A stretch of 64,000 bases of DNA from Ignavibacteria bacterium (GCA_016710985.1 JADJTX010000008.1:62001-126000), one strand, 5' to 3'. Counted from the stretch's first letter, positions 20,230-29,303 are shown. Notes: a model not told the origin generated them from the letters alone. Program-made: numbers and translations.

Positions 20230-20637
20230 CTAATCCTTAACAAGCCTTACCATGCATTTTACATCGGTTGGATTAAAATACCATTCCACGCAATATCCTT
20301 CAGGGTCAATGTCAGGATTTGTTATAAGTTTTCGGAATGTCTCACCAATAGCAGGAATATCTTTCATGAAATCATTTATCGTCTGACAAATGTAAGTCCC
20401 CTTTTTTATTATCATCTTATCACAGTTTAACTTTCCGGCTTCTCCATCAACAATTTCTTCAGCGGCTGCTTTATAAACTATGACACCGTTTTCCGGACGT
20501 GATATGCCGAAGATCTTTCTGCCGGATAAAGAGATGACTTCACCAAGCTTTTTATACGCATCCGTAATTCCCTCAGGAAATGATTCTGCTGTGATGTAAA
20601 ATACTTTGATGTCGTTTTCGAGAATAATTGTTTCCAT
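20230..20637 (-). CDS. Effector-binding (GyrI-like) domain protein
   Basis: A 135-residue stand-alone protein. The pattern GISRPENGVIVYKAAAEEI, KMIIKKGTYICQTINDF and PDIDPEGYCVEWYFNP resembles the effector-binding domain of the AraC/MerR-associated GyrI-like superfamily as found in single-domain proteins of Bacteroidota. Such domains bind small molecules; this one has no DNA-binding part. There is no signal peptide. The gene is monocistronic, with an A/T-rich leader. The assignment rests on overall pattern, so the fold is likely and the function open. Confidence 0.5.
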   Translation of the reverse strand: METIILENDIKVFYITAESFPEGITDAYKKLGEVISLSGRKIFGISRPENGVIVYKAAAEEIVDGEAGKLNCDKMIIKKGTYICQTINDFMKDIPAIGETFRKLITNPDIDPEGYCVEWYFNPTDVKCMVRLVKD

Positions 20638-20802
20638 GATGAAGTTGAAAGTTAAAAGTTAAATGTTTGAAAGTTTGAAGTTTAGTAAGTTATGTGATTT
20701 TGATTTATTACAAAAATAATAAAAGTGATTTAAAATGTGCAGTCCTGAATGCGACAAATTAGAGGTGTGATTGTGAAAATAATAAATATCATGATTTATA
20801 AA

Positions 20803-21225
20803 TTAACTAATTTGATCTTTCTTTTGAATTTTTGCCTTAACTGCCTTTGACTTTTTGCTGTCTGATTTCGCGATGTTTTCCTTTACTCTGAATTTTACAA
20901 TTTTGCTCATAAGACTTAAAGGAAGAGGTTTGTCTAAAGGAAATTGCACTGCGCCTTTTGAATTTTTATACGCCGACAGTTCTTTTTTGAATGCTTTTAT
21001 TCCTGACGGAGCCGGATAAAAACCAATATGATTTTTGTAAGCGGCAAAATGTACAAGGTTTCCGTTTAAAGTGAAAGTAGGTATGGAATACTTTATAGTC
21101 TCCTCTGCTTCCGGCGCTGCTTTCTTAATGACATCTCTGATCTTTGCAAGAATGAGCTGAACATCTTTTGGATATTCCTTTATGTATCCGTCAATGTCTT
21201 CAGTTTTAGTATTATTGATTTTCAT
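20803..21225 (-). CDS. DUF1801 / YdhG-like protein
   Basis: A 140-residue protein with the DUF1801 signature: IDGYIKEYPKDVQLILAKIR, then APEAEETIKYSIPTFTLNGNLVHFAAYKNHIGFYP in pieces, and GAVQFPLDKPLPLSLMSKIV near the end. The family includes Bacillus YdhG, called an iron chaperone on limited evidence. A lysine-rich tail (SKKSKAVKAKIQKKD) is an extra. It is cytoplasmic and probably transcribed alone. Family membership is clear; biochemical function is not. Confidence 0.8.
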   Translation of the reverse strand: MKINNTKTEDIDGYIKEYPKDVQLILAKIRDVIKKAAPEAEETIKYSIPTFTLNGNLVHFAAYKNHIGFYPAPSGIKAFKKELSAYKNSKGAVQFPLDKPLPLSLMSKIVKFRVKENIAKSDSKKSKAVKAKIQKKDQIS

Positions 21226-21296
21226 AAATAGTTAGTAAATAAATTATACTTTTTGATACATCATTTAGAATATTCTTCCTTTCAGATTTCCATGTG

Positions 21297-21901
21297 TTAG
21301 TGACATTCAGTTGTCTCGTTCATCATTCTTTCAATTGTATCAGTGATAAATGAAACTCTTTCGTCAACAGAGACAAACGGGACAACCAATGTTTCATATC
21401 CCAGACTCTGATAGATCCTCATTATGTTTTCACCAAAGTTTGCTGCAAGTTCGAAACTCATCTTTCTTTCATCGTCTGTTGCATAAATATCTTTCCATCC
21501 CTTAAATACAAATACGTGTTTGTTATATCTGAATTCCTTTGAAGCAATGACCGGTGTATCCATTTCCGAATTTAACAGTTCATTATAACCGATGATGTCA
21601 GGAATTCCCTGTCAAAAATTATAATCTCATTTTTATCAGAATTAATGTTGTATTGACGGATCATACGCTGAAGCATAAGATTATTAAACTCCTTCGGATT
21701 CTTTTCAGGAACTCCTTCTCCGTTTATCCTTCTTTGCTCTTTTAAAATTTCTCTTGCAGGTTCTTCAATACAGGAGATTCCTTTTTCACGAATCTTATTC
21801 AGGACAGTTGATTTGCCTGCGCCCATTGCGCCTGTAAGAATAAAGAAATTATTTTTTATCAAAGTAATTATTCCGGGTTCATTGATCGAAGTTATATTCA
21901 A
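21297..21901 (-). CDS. AAA family ATPase (AAA_28-like), frameshifted
   Basis: About 201 residues after repair. The P-loop FILTGAMGAGKSTVL is near residue 20, followed by ISCIEEPAREILKEQ and the Walker-B-like IIIFDRGIPD, a pattern of small P-loop ATPases of the AAA_28 type. The frame breaks at the GGG run at 21,607-21,609. With one more G it reads FDRGIPDIIGYNELLNSEMD and joins the downstream frame (KHVFVFKGWKDIYATDDERK), so the two fragments are one gene. The ATPase core is complete after repair. Function is unknown; these proteins may act as nucleotide or cofactor kinases. Confidence 0.8.
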
Positions 21902-22017
21902 TTATTCGTTTTATTCCTGCACTTTTAAAATACAGGAAACAAACTTATGCAAACTACAAGTAATATGAAATTCAGTTATAGAAAGTTTTGCTAAAAGTTT
22001 TGTATACGATGATTTTT

Positions 22018-22200
22018 TTTGAACACGGATGACACTGATTTTGCGGATATTCGCTGATAATTATGAGAATTAAAAAAAATCAAAGTCTAAGAAATTACAA
22101 AAATAAGTTAGATTCAATTGAGTATTTTTACAATCAAATAAAAAATCCGTTCCTTTTCAGATCAATCAGCGTTATCCGCGTTCTATTCTTCTCGTTTACA
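22018..22200. repeat. Inverted-repeat element, ACGGAT...GCTGAT family (copy 1)
   Basis: The left end GAACACGGATGACACTGATT pairs imperfectly with the right end AATCAGCGTTATCCGCGTTC across about 180 bp. The 78-codon frame read through it is not a gene. Copies recur at 48.7 and 50.1 kb with the same internal AAAAATC(C/T)GTT motif. Confidence 0.75.
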
Positions 22201-22325
22201 ATGCTAAATGTTGTACAGTTAATGTTTACTTTTAATATAGTTCATTGGATTTTAAAAACATCCTTTATTAATTTTAAAGGTAAGGTACGAAGTGGTTAAA
22301 CCTCGTACCTTATCTTTTGAAAAAA

Positions 22326-22560
22326 CTTTAGCAACTCAATGAACTTCTCAATGAACTCAATGAACTCAATGAACTTAATGAACTTAATGAACTCAATGAA
22401 CTCAATGACAATGACTCAAAACTCAATGAACTAATGAACTTAATGAACTCAATGAACTCAATGAACTCAATGAACTCAATGAACTCAATGAACTCAATGA
22501 ACCCAATGAACTCAATGAACTCAATGAACTTAATGAACTTAATGAACTCAATGAACTGAT
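22326..22560. repeat. 9-bp tandem repeat array, AACTCAATG
   Basis: About 25 copies of AACT(C/T)AATG with few changes, plus one irregular stretch near 22,410-22,430. It ends exactly at the stop codon region of the dockerin-type gene. The unit matches the type seen at 1-52. No spacer-repeat structure is present, so it is not a CRISPR array. Confidence 0.9.
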
Positions 22561-24524
22561 CACGGCTTTTTCACGCTCACAAAAATCACAGAATTGTTGT
22601 ATGCAATTGTAAGATCAGTAAGATCAACTATATCATCCCCGTTCAGATCAGTGCTGACATAGCCTGTCAAAAAGCTGTTGGCATCAAAATAGACAGTAAT
22701 AACATCCGTCAGATCTATGAATCCATTTTGTGTTACATCTCCGCTGTACATTCCGTAATAATTATTAGTTGACGGATCGGTTCCGAGATACTTTTCATTT
22801 GAGCCGTAAGCTTCAGAGGAGTTATAGATAAAATCTTTGTAGTAAAAATTGCCTCCGAAAAAATTGATGGGATCCGAACTCCATGTTTCAATCGTATTTC
22901 TCTGATTGATCACAACATAGTAGTTGGTGTTCTTATCTATTTGTGAGAAATTTACAATTGTATTTCCGTATTGATTCATGACTGCTTTCCTTGATTCGGC
23001 TATGTTAAATGGAGATACTGCTTGTCTGAGAGTAACTGTTACTGTATCATTCCTTGTCATTATATAATCATCAGGATTGTAATACCCTTCTACATAAACG
23101 TTTACAAACAATGAGCTCACATCTACCGGAGAACCTGAACATCCTGCCGAAGCGTGGACATTTGAATTAACATATTCAGACCACACTACAAAGCAGCTGT
23201 CTGCATAGCCTAATCTGATACCCGGACGGGGACCCGCAAATGTCGAAGCGTCATAATTATTCATCGGAGAATTCTGAAATCCCCACTGATCGTTAATTGC
23301 AGTTGAATAAAAAACAGTGTTATATGTATTGCTGTTATTGGCATGAGCAGAATAAAAATTGCCGGGTACATTTCTAAGACCAACTATATCGGCTCTGCTG
23401 TCATCATCACCGGTGTATGCAACAAATCCGTCACTCCAGGTATCTCCGGCATCAACAGTTGAAAAATACTGAACATCATGATCTGTCGGAAGGTATTCAC
23501 TCAAATTAACGATCATAAGATTCTGATACAGTCCGTTTGATGCAACATAAGCCGAAGACTTCGGTACAAAATCCGGATCAAGATAACCTTCATAAGTCGG
23601 AAGACCAAGCCAGCCGACATCAGGAGTTTCATAAAGATAAATTGCGGTATTAAAAAAAGCTCCTGACTCAACTAATATCACAGATCCGCCGCCGTTACCC
23701 GGATCATCAAACCATGCTATATCGCAATTACCCTGAAATGCAGGAATGATGGAATAATACCAGAAGGCATCGGGCTTATATTCAATCACGGGGTTTGGAT
23801 CGAAAGGGCTGGTTATGATAGCGACTTTTTCACTGAACAAATTATCAACTTCGTCAGAGCTGTCCTGACACGCAGCTATATAAAGATAAGGAGCTCCGGT
23901 CCAGAATGCATTATCTGTAGTGATTCTCGGCTTGAAATAATTAACGTCATAAGTAAAGTAATCGAATCCCGGCCATTCAAGTCTCTGAACGCTTCCTGTT
24001 ACAGTTCCGCTGATTGTCAGAACGATCAGGTTGCATATATACTTATCTCCCGAGTTTGTTATTGCTCCGTAGGAAACATATAAATATTTAGTTCCGGTGA
24101 AGTCTTCAATTATCTCTGCGTCAATGGCATCGGCAGCAGCAGATTCATAAGGATTGTATGCATAAGCATAATCGATCCAGTTTATTCCACCGTCATCAGA
24201 ATAAAAGAATCTGGTTTCAGAAGTTGTTCCTGATGCGCCTGTTTTTGCAGGACTGCTGTTGTATGAAAAAATGGTCCAGATTCTTCCGGCATTGTTTCCC
24301 CTTTGTTCCGTGACAGTCGTAATTGCCTGAATGTTTGAGCCGTAAAATACAGGTGAGACAGAGATATTAACATCTCCGCGCAACGTGTTACCGGTACCTT
24401 TCCTGACATAACCAACAGGCTCGCCTCTTTTTGAGACAACTCCCTGCAGAGCATTCAGTTGTTTTCTGTAATCTGACATTTCGGTCAGATTACCTGCTTC
24501 ACGTGAAGACTTAATTTTTTGCAT
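22560..24524 (-). CDS. Secreted-type protein with C-terminal dockerin-like repeats
   Basis: A 654-residue protein. The body (about 60-590) has sialidase-like or BNR-like strands (FYSDDGGINWIDY, DAGDTWSDG), suggesting a beta-propeller. The C-terminal ~60 residues hold two calcium-loop dockerin-type repeats, GDVTQNGFIDLTDVITVY and DLNGDDIVDLTDLTIAYNN. Such proteins are extracellular, yet no signal peptide is seen at the first Met, and the open frame upstream (KPDKPHHTNYKNNKTEPHP) ends at a stop codon near 24,636. The N-terminus is therefore probably lost to another frame break, or the start is not recognised. No cohesin partner is visible here. It is monocistronic and followed by a 9-bp repeat array. 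Confidence 0.75.
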   Translation of the reverse strand: MQKIKSSREAGNLTEMSDYRKQLNALQGVVSKRGEPVGYVRKGTGNTLRGDVNISVSPVFYGSNIQAITTVTEQRGNNAGRIWTIFSYNSSPAKTGASGTTSETRFFYSDDGGINWIDYAYAYNPYESAAADAIDAEIIEDFTGTKYLYVSYGAITNSGDKYICNLIVLTISGTVTGSVQRLEWPGFDYFTYDVNYFKPRITTDNAFWTGAPYLYIAACQDSSDEVDNLFSEKVAIITSPFDPNPVIEYKPDAFWYYSIIPAFQGNCDIAWFDDPGNGGGSVILVESGAFFNTAIYLYETPDVGWLGLPTYEGYLDPDFVPKSSAYVASNGLYQNLMIVNLSEYLPTDHDVQYFSTVDAGDTWSDGFVAYTGDDDSRADIVGLRNVPGNFYSAHANNSNTYNTVFYSTAINDQWGFQNSPMNNYDASTFAGPRPGIRLGYADSCFVVWSEYVNSNVHASAGCSGSPVDVSSLFVNVYVEGYYNPDDYIMTRNDTVTVTLRQAVSPFNIAESRKAVMNQYGNTIVNFSQIDKNTNYYVVINQRNTIETWSSDPINFFGGNFYYKDFIYNSSEAYGSNEKYLGTDPSTNNYYGMYSGDVTQNGFIDLTDVITVYFDANSFLTGYVSTDLNGDDIVDLTDLTIAYNNSVIFVSVKKP

Positions 24525-24784
24525 TAAAGTCTTTTCTTCACCGGAAATGATTTTATTACCCTGGATATTTCCGGGATGAGGCTCAGTCTTGTTGTTCTTA
24601 TAATTTGTGTGATGAGGTTTATCCGGTTTTTCCTATGATATTGGGTTTAAGGGTTGAGGAATAATTTTGTACAAATTATAAAAAATATTCTGCATATGAA
24701 ATTAAATTCACGAAGTCTTCATAGTTTCTTTACACATCCGTCCAAAACGATGAGACATGATTAAGAAACTGAAATTGTAAAGAT

Positions 24785-24906
24785 TGGCTCTCACAGATTA
24801 CACAGATCAACACAGATTAGACCTGGATTATTTTTCATTATTTTGAATCAACACAGAAAGAGCTATTAAAATGTGTCTGTGGAAATCTGTGAATTCTGTG
24901 AGAGCA
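24785..24906. repeat. Inverted-repeat element, CTCACAGATTACACAG family
   Basis: GGCTCTCACAGATTACACAG on the left faces ATCTGTGAATTCTGTGAGAG on the right, about 120 bp apart, with CACAGATTAG inside. It is an imperfect palindrome in the gap between the dockerin-type gene and the monooxygenase. Confidence 0.7.
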
Positions 24907-25082
24907 AAGCTAAAAAGTGATCCTGTGTATTCTGTCTGTTATATTAAAACTGTGTGATCTGAGTGATAAGTTTTTTGGATTTTACAACTTAAATTACTAA
25001 AATGAGTATACACACTTACATAAAAAAGGTGCATACCCCTATTCATATGCTAAAACATAATTACTAATTTTGTAAAGTATAT

Positions 25083-25745
25083 TTTAAAACCTTAAATCTT
25101 AAAGATGTGGACATAAATGCTGAAGCCGGATTGATCGGATTAATACCTCCCCTGACAGCGGTATTTACTGATTACGGCGAAGAATCCCCGGGATTTCTTC
25201 CTGCGATAAACCCGAACAAAAACGGGCTTAATATTTCTGAACGGGACGGAAAATATTATGGCGAAGGAAGTAATCCTCTGATTATCACAATGAGAAAGTC
25301 TGAAATGTTGATTTAGGTCAGGTGTGACTATTTGAATTCCGGAATTCAAAGCGTCACACACGGCGGGGTAAAAAAAATAAATCATTTACAACTTATGAAA
25401 CACAGGCCACAGAGATTATTCTTAATCAGGATTCATAAAGCTCTTATCTATTCAGGTAATTGAATTTATTTTAATCAGATAGGGCATAATAACCACTCCC
25501 AGACTTTAAAACTTAATCAAAGAGGACATACTTATAGCTTAAACAAAACAGACAATCCCAAGTGGGCGAAATTTCATACCTTCGAATTTGATTGATCTTC
25601 CTTAAATAATTACAAAAATAACTCCGGACTTAAAAATATATTTGTATCATTAATAAACAAAAAAGATATCTAAATTCGGTGCGATCGGATTCGTATTGCT
25701 TATAAAGACCCTGAAGAGGAATCTTATCCAAAAAATGTTTAGGTA
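25083..25745 (+). other. Gap with possible gene remnants
   Basis: A 69-codon open frame from 25,107 (GLIGLIPPLTAVFTDYG, then NGLNISERDGKYYGEG) and a short frame near 25,680-25,742 (RIRIAYKDPEEESYPKNV) have protein-like composition, but neither is a recognisable domain. They may be remains of a decayed gene. A palindrome, TTTGAATTCCGGAATTCAAA, lies at about 25,332-25,351. Nothing else is seen. Confidence 0.25.
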
Positions 25746-25817
25746 GATTAAAACTAAAAATCATTTTTTCTCTGTGACCGGCTCTGTGTTAAAGATTCAT
25801 TTTGTTATAGAAACAAA

Positions 25818-26801
25818 TCACACAATACTCTCCATCAGCAGTCTGTATGACTTTTTCCTGTCTTCAAAATCCGAAGTGATTGTAACTATCGTTAGCTCGT
25901 GAAGCGCATATTTTTTAACAAGCTCCTTTAATTTTTCCGCAACTGTATCCGCGTCACCTATTACTGCAGATCTCCTTCTGTATTCAATTATCATTTTCTC
26001 TTCAGCTGAAAAATTATAGTTCATCACTGTTTCCTCATCCGGGAACGGCATGTTCTTCCCTTTCAAAAATGTCTGTACAAGCCAGTACTCCGTACACTTC
26101 GCCATTCTGACTGCATCTTCATTAGTATTTCCGCTGATTGAAAACAATGCAAGGTTCAGATACGGCTCTTTTAAGAATGTGGATGGCTTGAAATTCTGAT
26201 AATAAGTCTGAAAACACTGAAGCATATGCTCGTCATTTATGAAGCTTCCGAATGTATATCTCAGCCCGTTCTCAGCAGCAAACAGCGCGCTGTCAGGACT
26301 TGTCCCGAGTATCCATACTTCAGGCATCCCTGAGCCTTCAGGAACCGCCGCAACTGAATTATGCAGTTTAAATTCAGATGAGCTTTTTAAATAACTGATG
26401 AGCTCTTTGGTTTTAATGAATGCATCCTCACCGGGAGTCCTGAGCGCTTTTATTATGTGTGAATCCCCTCCCGGAGCTCTGCCTATCCCAAGATCGATCC
26501 TACCGGGATAGAGCGTTTCAAGCATATTGAACTGTTCCGCAATTTTCAAAGGACTGTAATGGCTTATGAGGACACCACCCGAACCAAATCTAATATTTTT
26601 TGTATTAGACGCTAGAGCTGTCATGAGTATTTCCGGGCTGGCTGAAGCAAATGATCTTGTGTTGTGATGTTCCGCGAACCAGTATCTGTGATATCCGAGC
26701 TTATCAGCAAGTTCTGCAAGTTCAATGGTCTGACGAATGGCATCTCCGGGAGACATTCCTTTTGTTACCGGAGACTGATCAAGAATGTTAAGTTTTATCA
26801 T
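25818..26801 (-). CDS. Luciferase-like flavin-dependent oxidoreductase (MsnO8/YhbW type)
   Basis: A 327-residue member of the bacterial luciferase-like monooxygenase family. Recognisable are LNILDQSPV at the start, YWFAEHHN, GSGGVLISHYSPLKIAEQF, TLYPGRIDLGIGRAPGG and the C-terminal VIGDADTVAEKL, in the order typical of MsnO8/YhbW proteins. The family uses reduced FMN to oxidise an organic substrate; the substrate cannot be read from the sequence. The protein is cytoplasmic, full length for the family, and transcribed alone. The start is the first ATG, giving the canonical MIKLNILDQS N-terminus. Confidence 0.92.
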   Translation of the reverse strand: MIKLNILDQSPVTKGMSPGDAIRQTIELAELADKLGYHRYWFAEHHNTRSFASASPEILMTALASNTKNIRFGSGGVLISHYSPLKIAEQFNMLETLYPGRIDLGIGRAPGGDSHIIKALRTPGEDAFIKTKELISYLKSSSEFKLHNSVAAVPEGSGMPEVWILGTSPDSALFAAENGLRYTFGSFINDEHMLQCFQTYYQNFKPSTFLKEPYLNLALFSISGNTNEDAVRMAKCTEYWLVQTFLKGKNMPFPDEETVMNYNFSAEEKMIIEYRRRSAVIGDADTVAEKLKELVKKYALHELTIVTITSDFEDRKKSYRLLMESIV

Positions 26802-26863
26802 TTGTTAAAATAACTTAATCTGATTTCTGTTGAAATGTAATTTCTTTCGTAACTTCCTGACAT

Positions 26864-26960
26864 GAGTACATCTGCCCAAAATAAAGGAAAAAGGCCGCCA
26901 CGAATTTCACGAATGATCACGAATTAAAAAAATATTATCATTAATTTTTTAAATAGAATT
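26864..26960. repeat. GCCACGAATT-family element (copy 3), right end degenerate
   Basis: CATCTGCCCAAAATAAAGG then GCCGCCACGAATTTCACGAA and GATCACGAATT match the left half of the element at 34.8 kb. The expected right end with TTTGGACAG is missing, replaced by AGAATTAATATAGCTTTG. The gap between the monooxygenase and the 21-bp array holds nothing else recognisable. Confidence 0.6.
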
Positions 26961-27147
26961 AATATAGCTTTGATTAAAAAAGATATGAGGTGTTATTCGA
27001 TTAATTCATAAAACTATGTAAATTCTTTGCTTTTTTACTTATCTTCTTTAATATATGTAGGTTAAGGCAACTAAAATAGTTTAAACATACTATTAATCTA
27101 TACTTGCATCTGATTCCTTAATCATCTCCCTGAATACAATAGACAGT

Positions 27148-27515
27148 TTGTCAAATGCAACTCTTACCTCTCGAGATGCAATTGTCTCCTTCGCAGATGT
27201 AATTGCCGTTACTCAGGATGCAATTATCACTACTCCGGGTGCAATTGTTCCCTCTTCAGATTCAATTGTTCCCTCCCCAGATTCAATTGTCGCTACTTCA
27301 GATGCAATTGTTCCCTCTTCAGATGCAATTGTCGCTACTTCAGATGCAATTGTCGCTCTTCAGATGCAATTGTCGCTACTTCAGATGCAATTGCCGCTAC
27401 TTCAGATGCAATTGCCGCTACTTCAGATGCAATTGTCACTACCCCGGATGCAATTGTTCCCTCTCCAGACGCAATTGTTCATACTCCGGATGCAATTATT
27501 ACAATAAATTTTTAA
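27148..27515 (+). repeat. 21-bp tandem repeat encoding a (T/S-DAIV-A/P) heptad, possibly coding
   Basis: About 16 copies of a 21-bp unit GATGCAATTGTCGCTACTTCA. In one frame it encodes the heptapeptide SDAIVAT, conserved with substitutions (PSPDAIV, TTPDAIV) and closing DAIITINF followed by a stop. One copy near 27,360 is a base short, which shifts the frame; repair gives an uninterrupted repeat protein of about 122 residues. No ATG opens the frame (a TTG at 27,148 is possible), and because the period is a multiple of three the other two frames are open too. Coding is therefore possible but not shown. The isoleucine/valine every seven residues would suit a stacked or coiled fold. Confidence 0.55.
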
Positions 27516-27695
27516 ACTTCGTATTTTTTCGGGAACAAATCCGAAAAGTCAGGGTATAAATATATAGAGGAACATTACAAAGTCATTAAACCAATTGCAA
27601 AGATTTTTATCTAAGACTTCAGGATGCAGACCGGAATGAAAAATTTAAGCAGTATAAGACATTAAATAAACAAAATTTAAAATTTCATTAGAGAT

Positions 27696-28040
27696 ATGTT
27701 AAAAGCGGTTAAATACAGAATCAGTTCAGCTCTGTTTGATCATAATCCCCGGAATGTAAAGTCCGGCATTAACATTAATAAGAGCAAGAACAATATAACT
27801 GAGCTGATAAAAAATGCTGATGCATATCTTCATTACTCAAATGACATTCTTTTCAACATAGCCAACACATCTTCAATCGTATTTCTCATCCTATTAAAAT
27901 TAAGCAGCAGCATATTCGCAACGTGGGTTCTTACTTTCATCTTACATAACCCCGGAGTGAAAATCCATTACGACGGATCTGTTACGACCGGAAAAATATT
28001 TGACGGTGTGATAGAGCGCTACTGCGGCGTCCCTCCATAA
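27696..28040 (+). CDS. Hypothetical protein with one hydrophobic segment
   Basis: A 114-codon frame beginning MLKAVKYRISSALFDHNPRN. It has a hydrophobic stretch at about residues 52-85 (NTSSIVFLILLKLSSSIFAT, WVLTFILHN) and ends ERYCGVPP. No family is recognised. It starts with a good ATG, but the gene is small, lies in a repeat-rich area and is followed by AAGTTTATAAGTT-type repeats, so it may be a chance frame or a decayed gene. Confidence 0.4.
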   Translation: MLKAVKYRISSALFDHNPRNVKSGININKSKNNITELIKNADAYLHYSNDILFNIANTSSIVFLILLKLSSSIFATWVLTFILHNPGVKIHYDGSVTTGKIFDGVIERYCGVPP

Positions 28041-28186
28041 GTTAAGTTTATAAGTTAGTAAGTTCATGAGTTTATAAGTTAATAGTTGTATGAGTTTATA
28101 AGTTCATAATACTTAACAATTAATAATTAGCAATTTGTAATTAGTAATTAAATAACAATTTTACTTAACTTTAAATTTTAAATAAT

Positions 28187-28921
28187 ATGTCAGCAAATAA
28201 ATCCGCTTCTTTGGAAGCAAGAATAAAGAACAGCAGGGACCTGGTCGTAGCTGTCAGCGGGTATGCATTATACAACCCTACAAATGAAAAAATAAAATCA
28301 CAAACATTCGGAACCTATGTTGATGATGTGGAATCAAAGATGACTGAATTCAGGGATGCCAACGGAGCATTGACAAATGCATCAAAGGACAACAGTAACA
28401 TTTTCAGCAGACTTCGGAAATTGTCAAGAGATGTCCGTTTCGAAGTCGGAGAATTGAAAGGAACAAACTCGGCGGAATATTCCCAGGTAAACTCCGTTGT
28501 CCGTCTGATCACCGGAGAAAACAATGCTGATCATACAAGGATGAAAAAGAAAATCCTATCCGCTGTGAAAGACGGTGATCCGAAGCCTGATTTTTCATCA
28601 GTATCTGCGCTTGATTACAAGTCACAGCTTGGAAATTTCAAAGCGCTCATAGGACTCGTGAAGAACTATGATTTCTACGCACCTGAAGAAAACTCTATTA
28701 CAATTAAATCGCTTGAGGCATTTGGGACTGAAGTTTCCAACTCACTTCTGAACATTGCATTAAAGGAAACCACACTGACGAATGCAAGAAGCTCTATAAT
28801 ACATTTGTTTGAAGATGAGCACGGACTCAAAGACCGCGCAAGAAAAGCAAAGATGCACGTAAAAAGAAAGTATGGTATTGGTTCGCCTGAATACAAGGCA
28901 TTAGTAAACAAGATTTACTAA
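28187..28921 (+). CDS. Hypothetical protein with two internal repeats
   Basis: A 244-residue cytoplasmic protein of unknown function. The two halves look like copies of one ~110-residue helical unit: GYALYNPTNEKIKSQTFGTY with LRKLSRDVRFEVG and TNSAEYSQVNSVV in the first, and NYDFYAPEENSITIKSLEAF with RARKAKMHVKRKYG and GSPEYKALVNKIY in the second. The sequence is charged, mostly helical and lacks a signal peptide, cysteine pairs or catalytic motifs I can name. A clear terminator follows its stop codon, which supports it being a real, separately transcribed gene. Confidence 0.75.
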   Translation: MSANKSASLEARIKNSRDLVVAVSGYALYNPTNEKIKSQTFGTYVDDVESKMTEFRDANGALTNASKDNSNIFSRLRKLSRDVRFEVGELKGTNSAEYSQVNSVVRLITGENNADHTRMKKKILSAVKDGDPKPDFSSVSALDYKSQLGNFKALIGLVKNYDFYAPEENSITIKSLEAFGTEVSNSLLNIALKETTLTNARSSIIHLFEDEHGLKDRARKAKMHVKRKYGIGSPEYKALVNKIY

Positions 28922-28950
28922 GATGCTGCGTGAAGTGCTGTTATAAAAGA

Positions 28951-28978
28951 AGCGGGGTGCAAAGCCCCGCTTTTTTTG
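28951..28978 (+). terminator. Rho-independent terminator of the two-repeat hypothetical gene
   Basis: The stem AGCGGGG / CCCCGCT with a 6-nt loop TGCAAAG-type and a run of seven to eight T lies 30 bp after the stop codon. Confidence 0.9.
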
Positions 28979-29020
28979 TTGCACGCCTCAAAGCCTCTAA
29001 GTTTCGTCGTCGTCACAAAG

Positions 29021-29115
29021 TCTGAACTCGAATTAAGCGAATTAAAGAATTAACGAATTAAATTATTGAAAACAAATTCTGTAAATTCGATAAATTCTAA
29101 GAATTCGGGTTCAGA
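29021..29115. repeat. 95-bp inverted-repeat element TCTGAACTCGAATT...AATTCGGGTTCAGA, copy 1
   Basis: The termini TCTGAACTCGAATT and AATTCGGGTTCAGA are inverted copies of each other, and the interior is A/T-rich with repeated GAATTAA. An almost identical copy (two mismatches in 95) starts at 29,356. Non-coding. Confidence 0.85.
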
Positions 29116-29260
29116 TAGGTTTTTTCGTCGTCTGCCCAGAGTCACTTCGCTTTTAAATACTTTGAGGTAAGAATAAGTTTTGTGCGAAGGACTTTGCGGG
29201 AGGAGAATTATTTTAACCACATAGTATCCCGATAGGTCAAGCCCTATGTTTTAAAAGAAA

Positions 29261-29303
29261 TAACTCATTTTTACCCCAATTTTGCATTTAATAAAATGAG
29301 TTA
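29261..29303. other. Hairpin TAACTCATTTT / AAAATGAGTTA
   Basis: A perfect 11-bp inverted repeat with a loop of about 20 nt lies between the two 95-bp elements, without a T-run placed for termination. It may be part of another mobile or regulatory element. The rest of the gap upstream of tex holds no gene. Confidence 0.5.

Noticed and set aside
22063..22299. A 78-codon plus-strand open frame
   Set aside because: It is the translation of the ACGGAT/GCTGAT palindromic element; the other copies do not keep the frame.
22326..22560. Possible CRISPR array
   Set aside because: The repeats are contiguous 9-mers without unique spacers, and no cas genes are near.
27203..27559. Cysteine-rich repeat protein (CNCRYFR units)
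   Set aside because: This frame is open only because the repeat period is 21 bp; it lacks the residue conservation seen in the DAIV frame.
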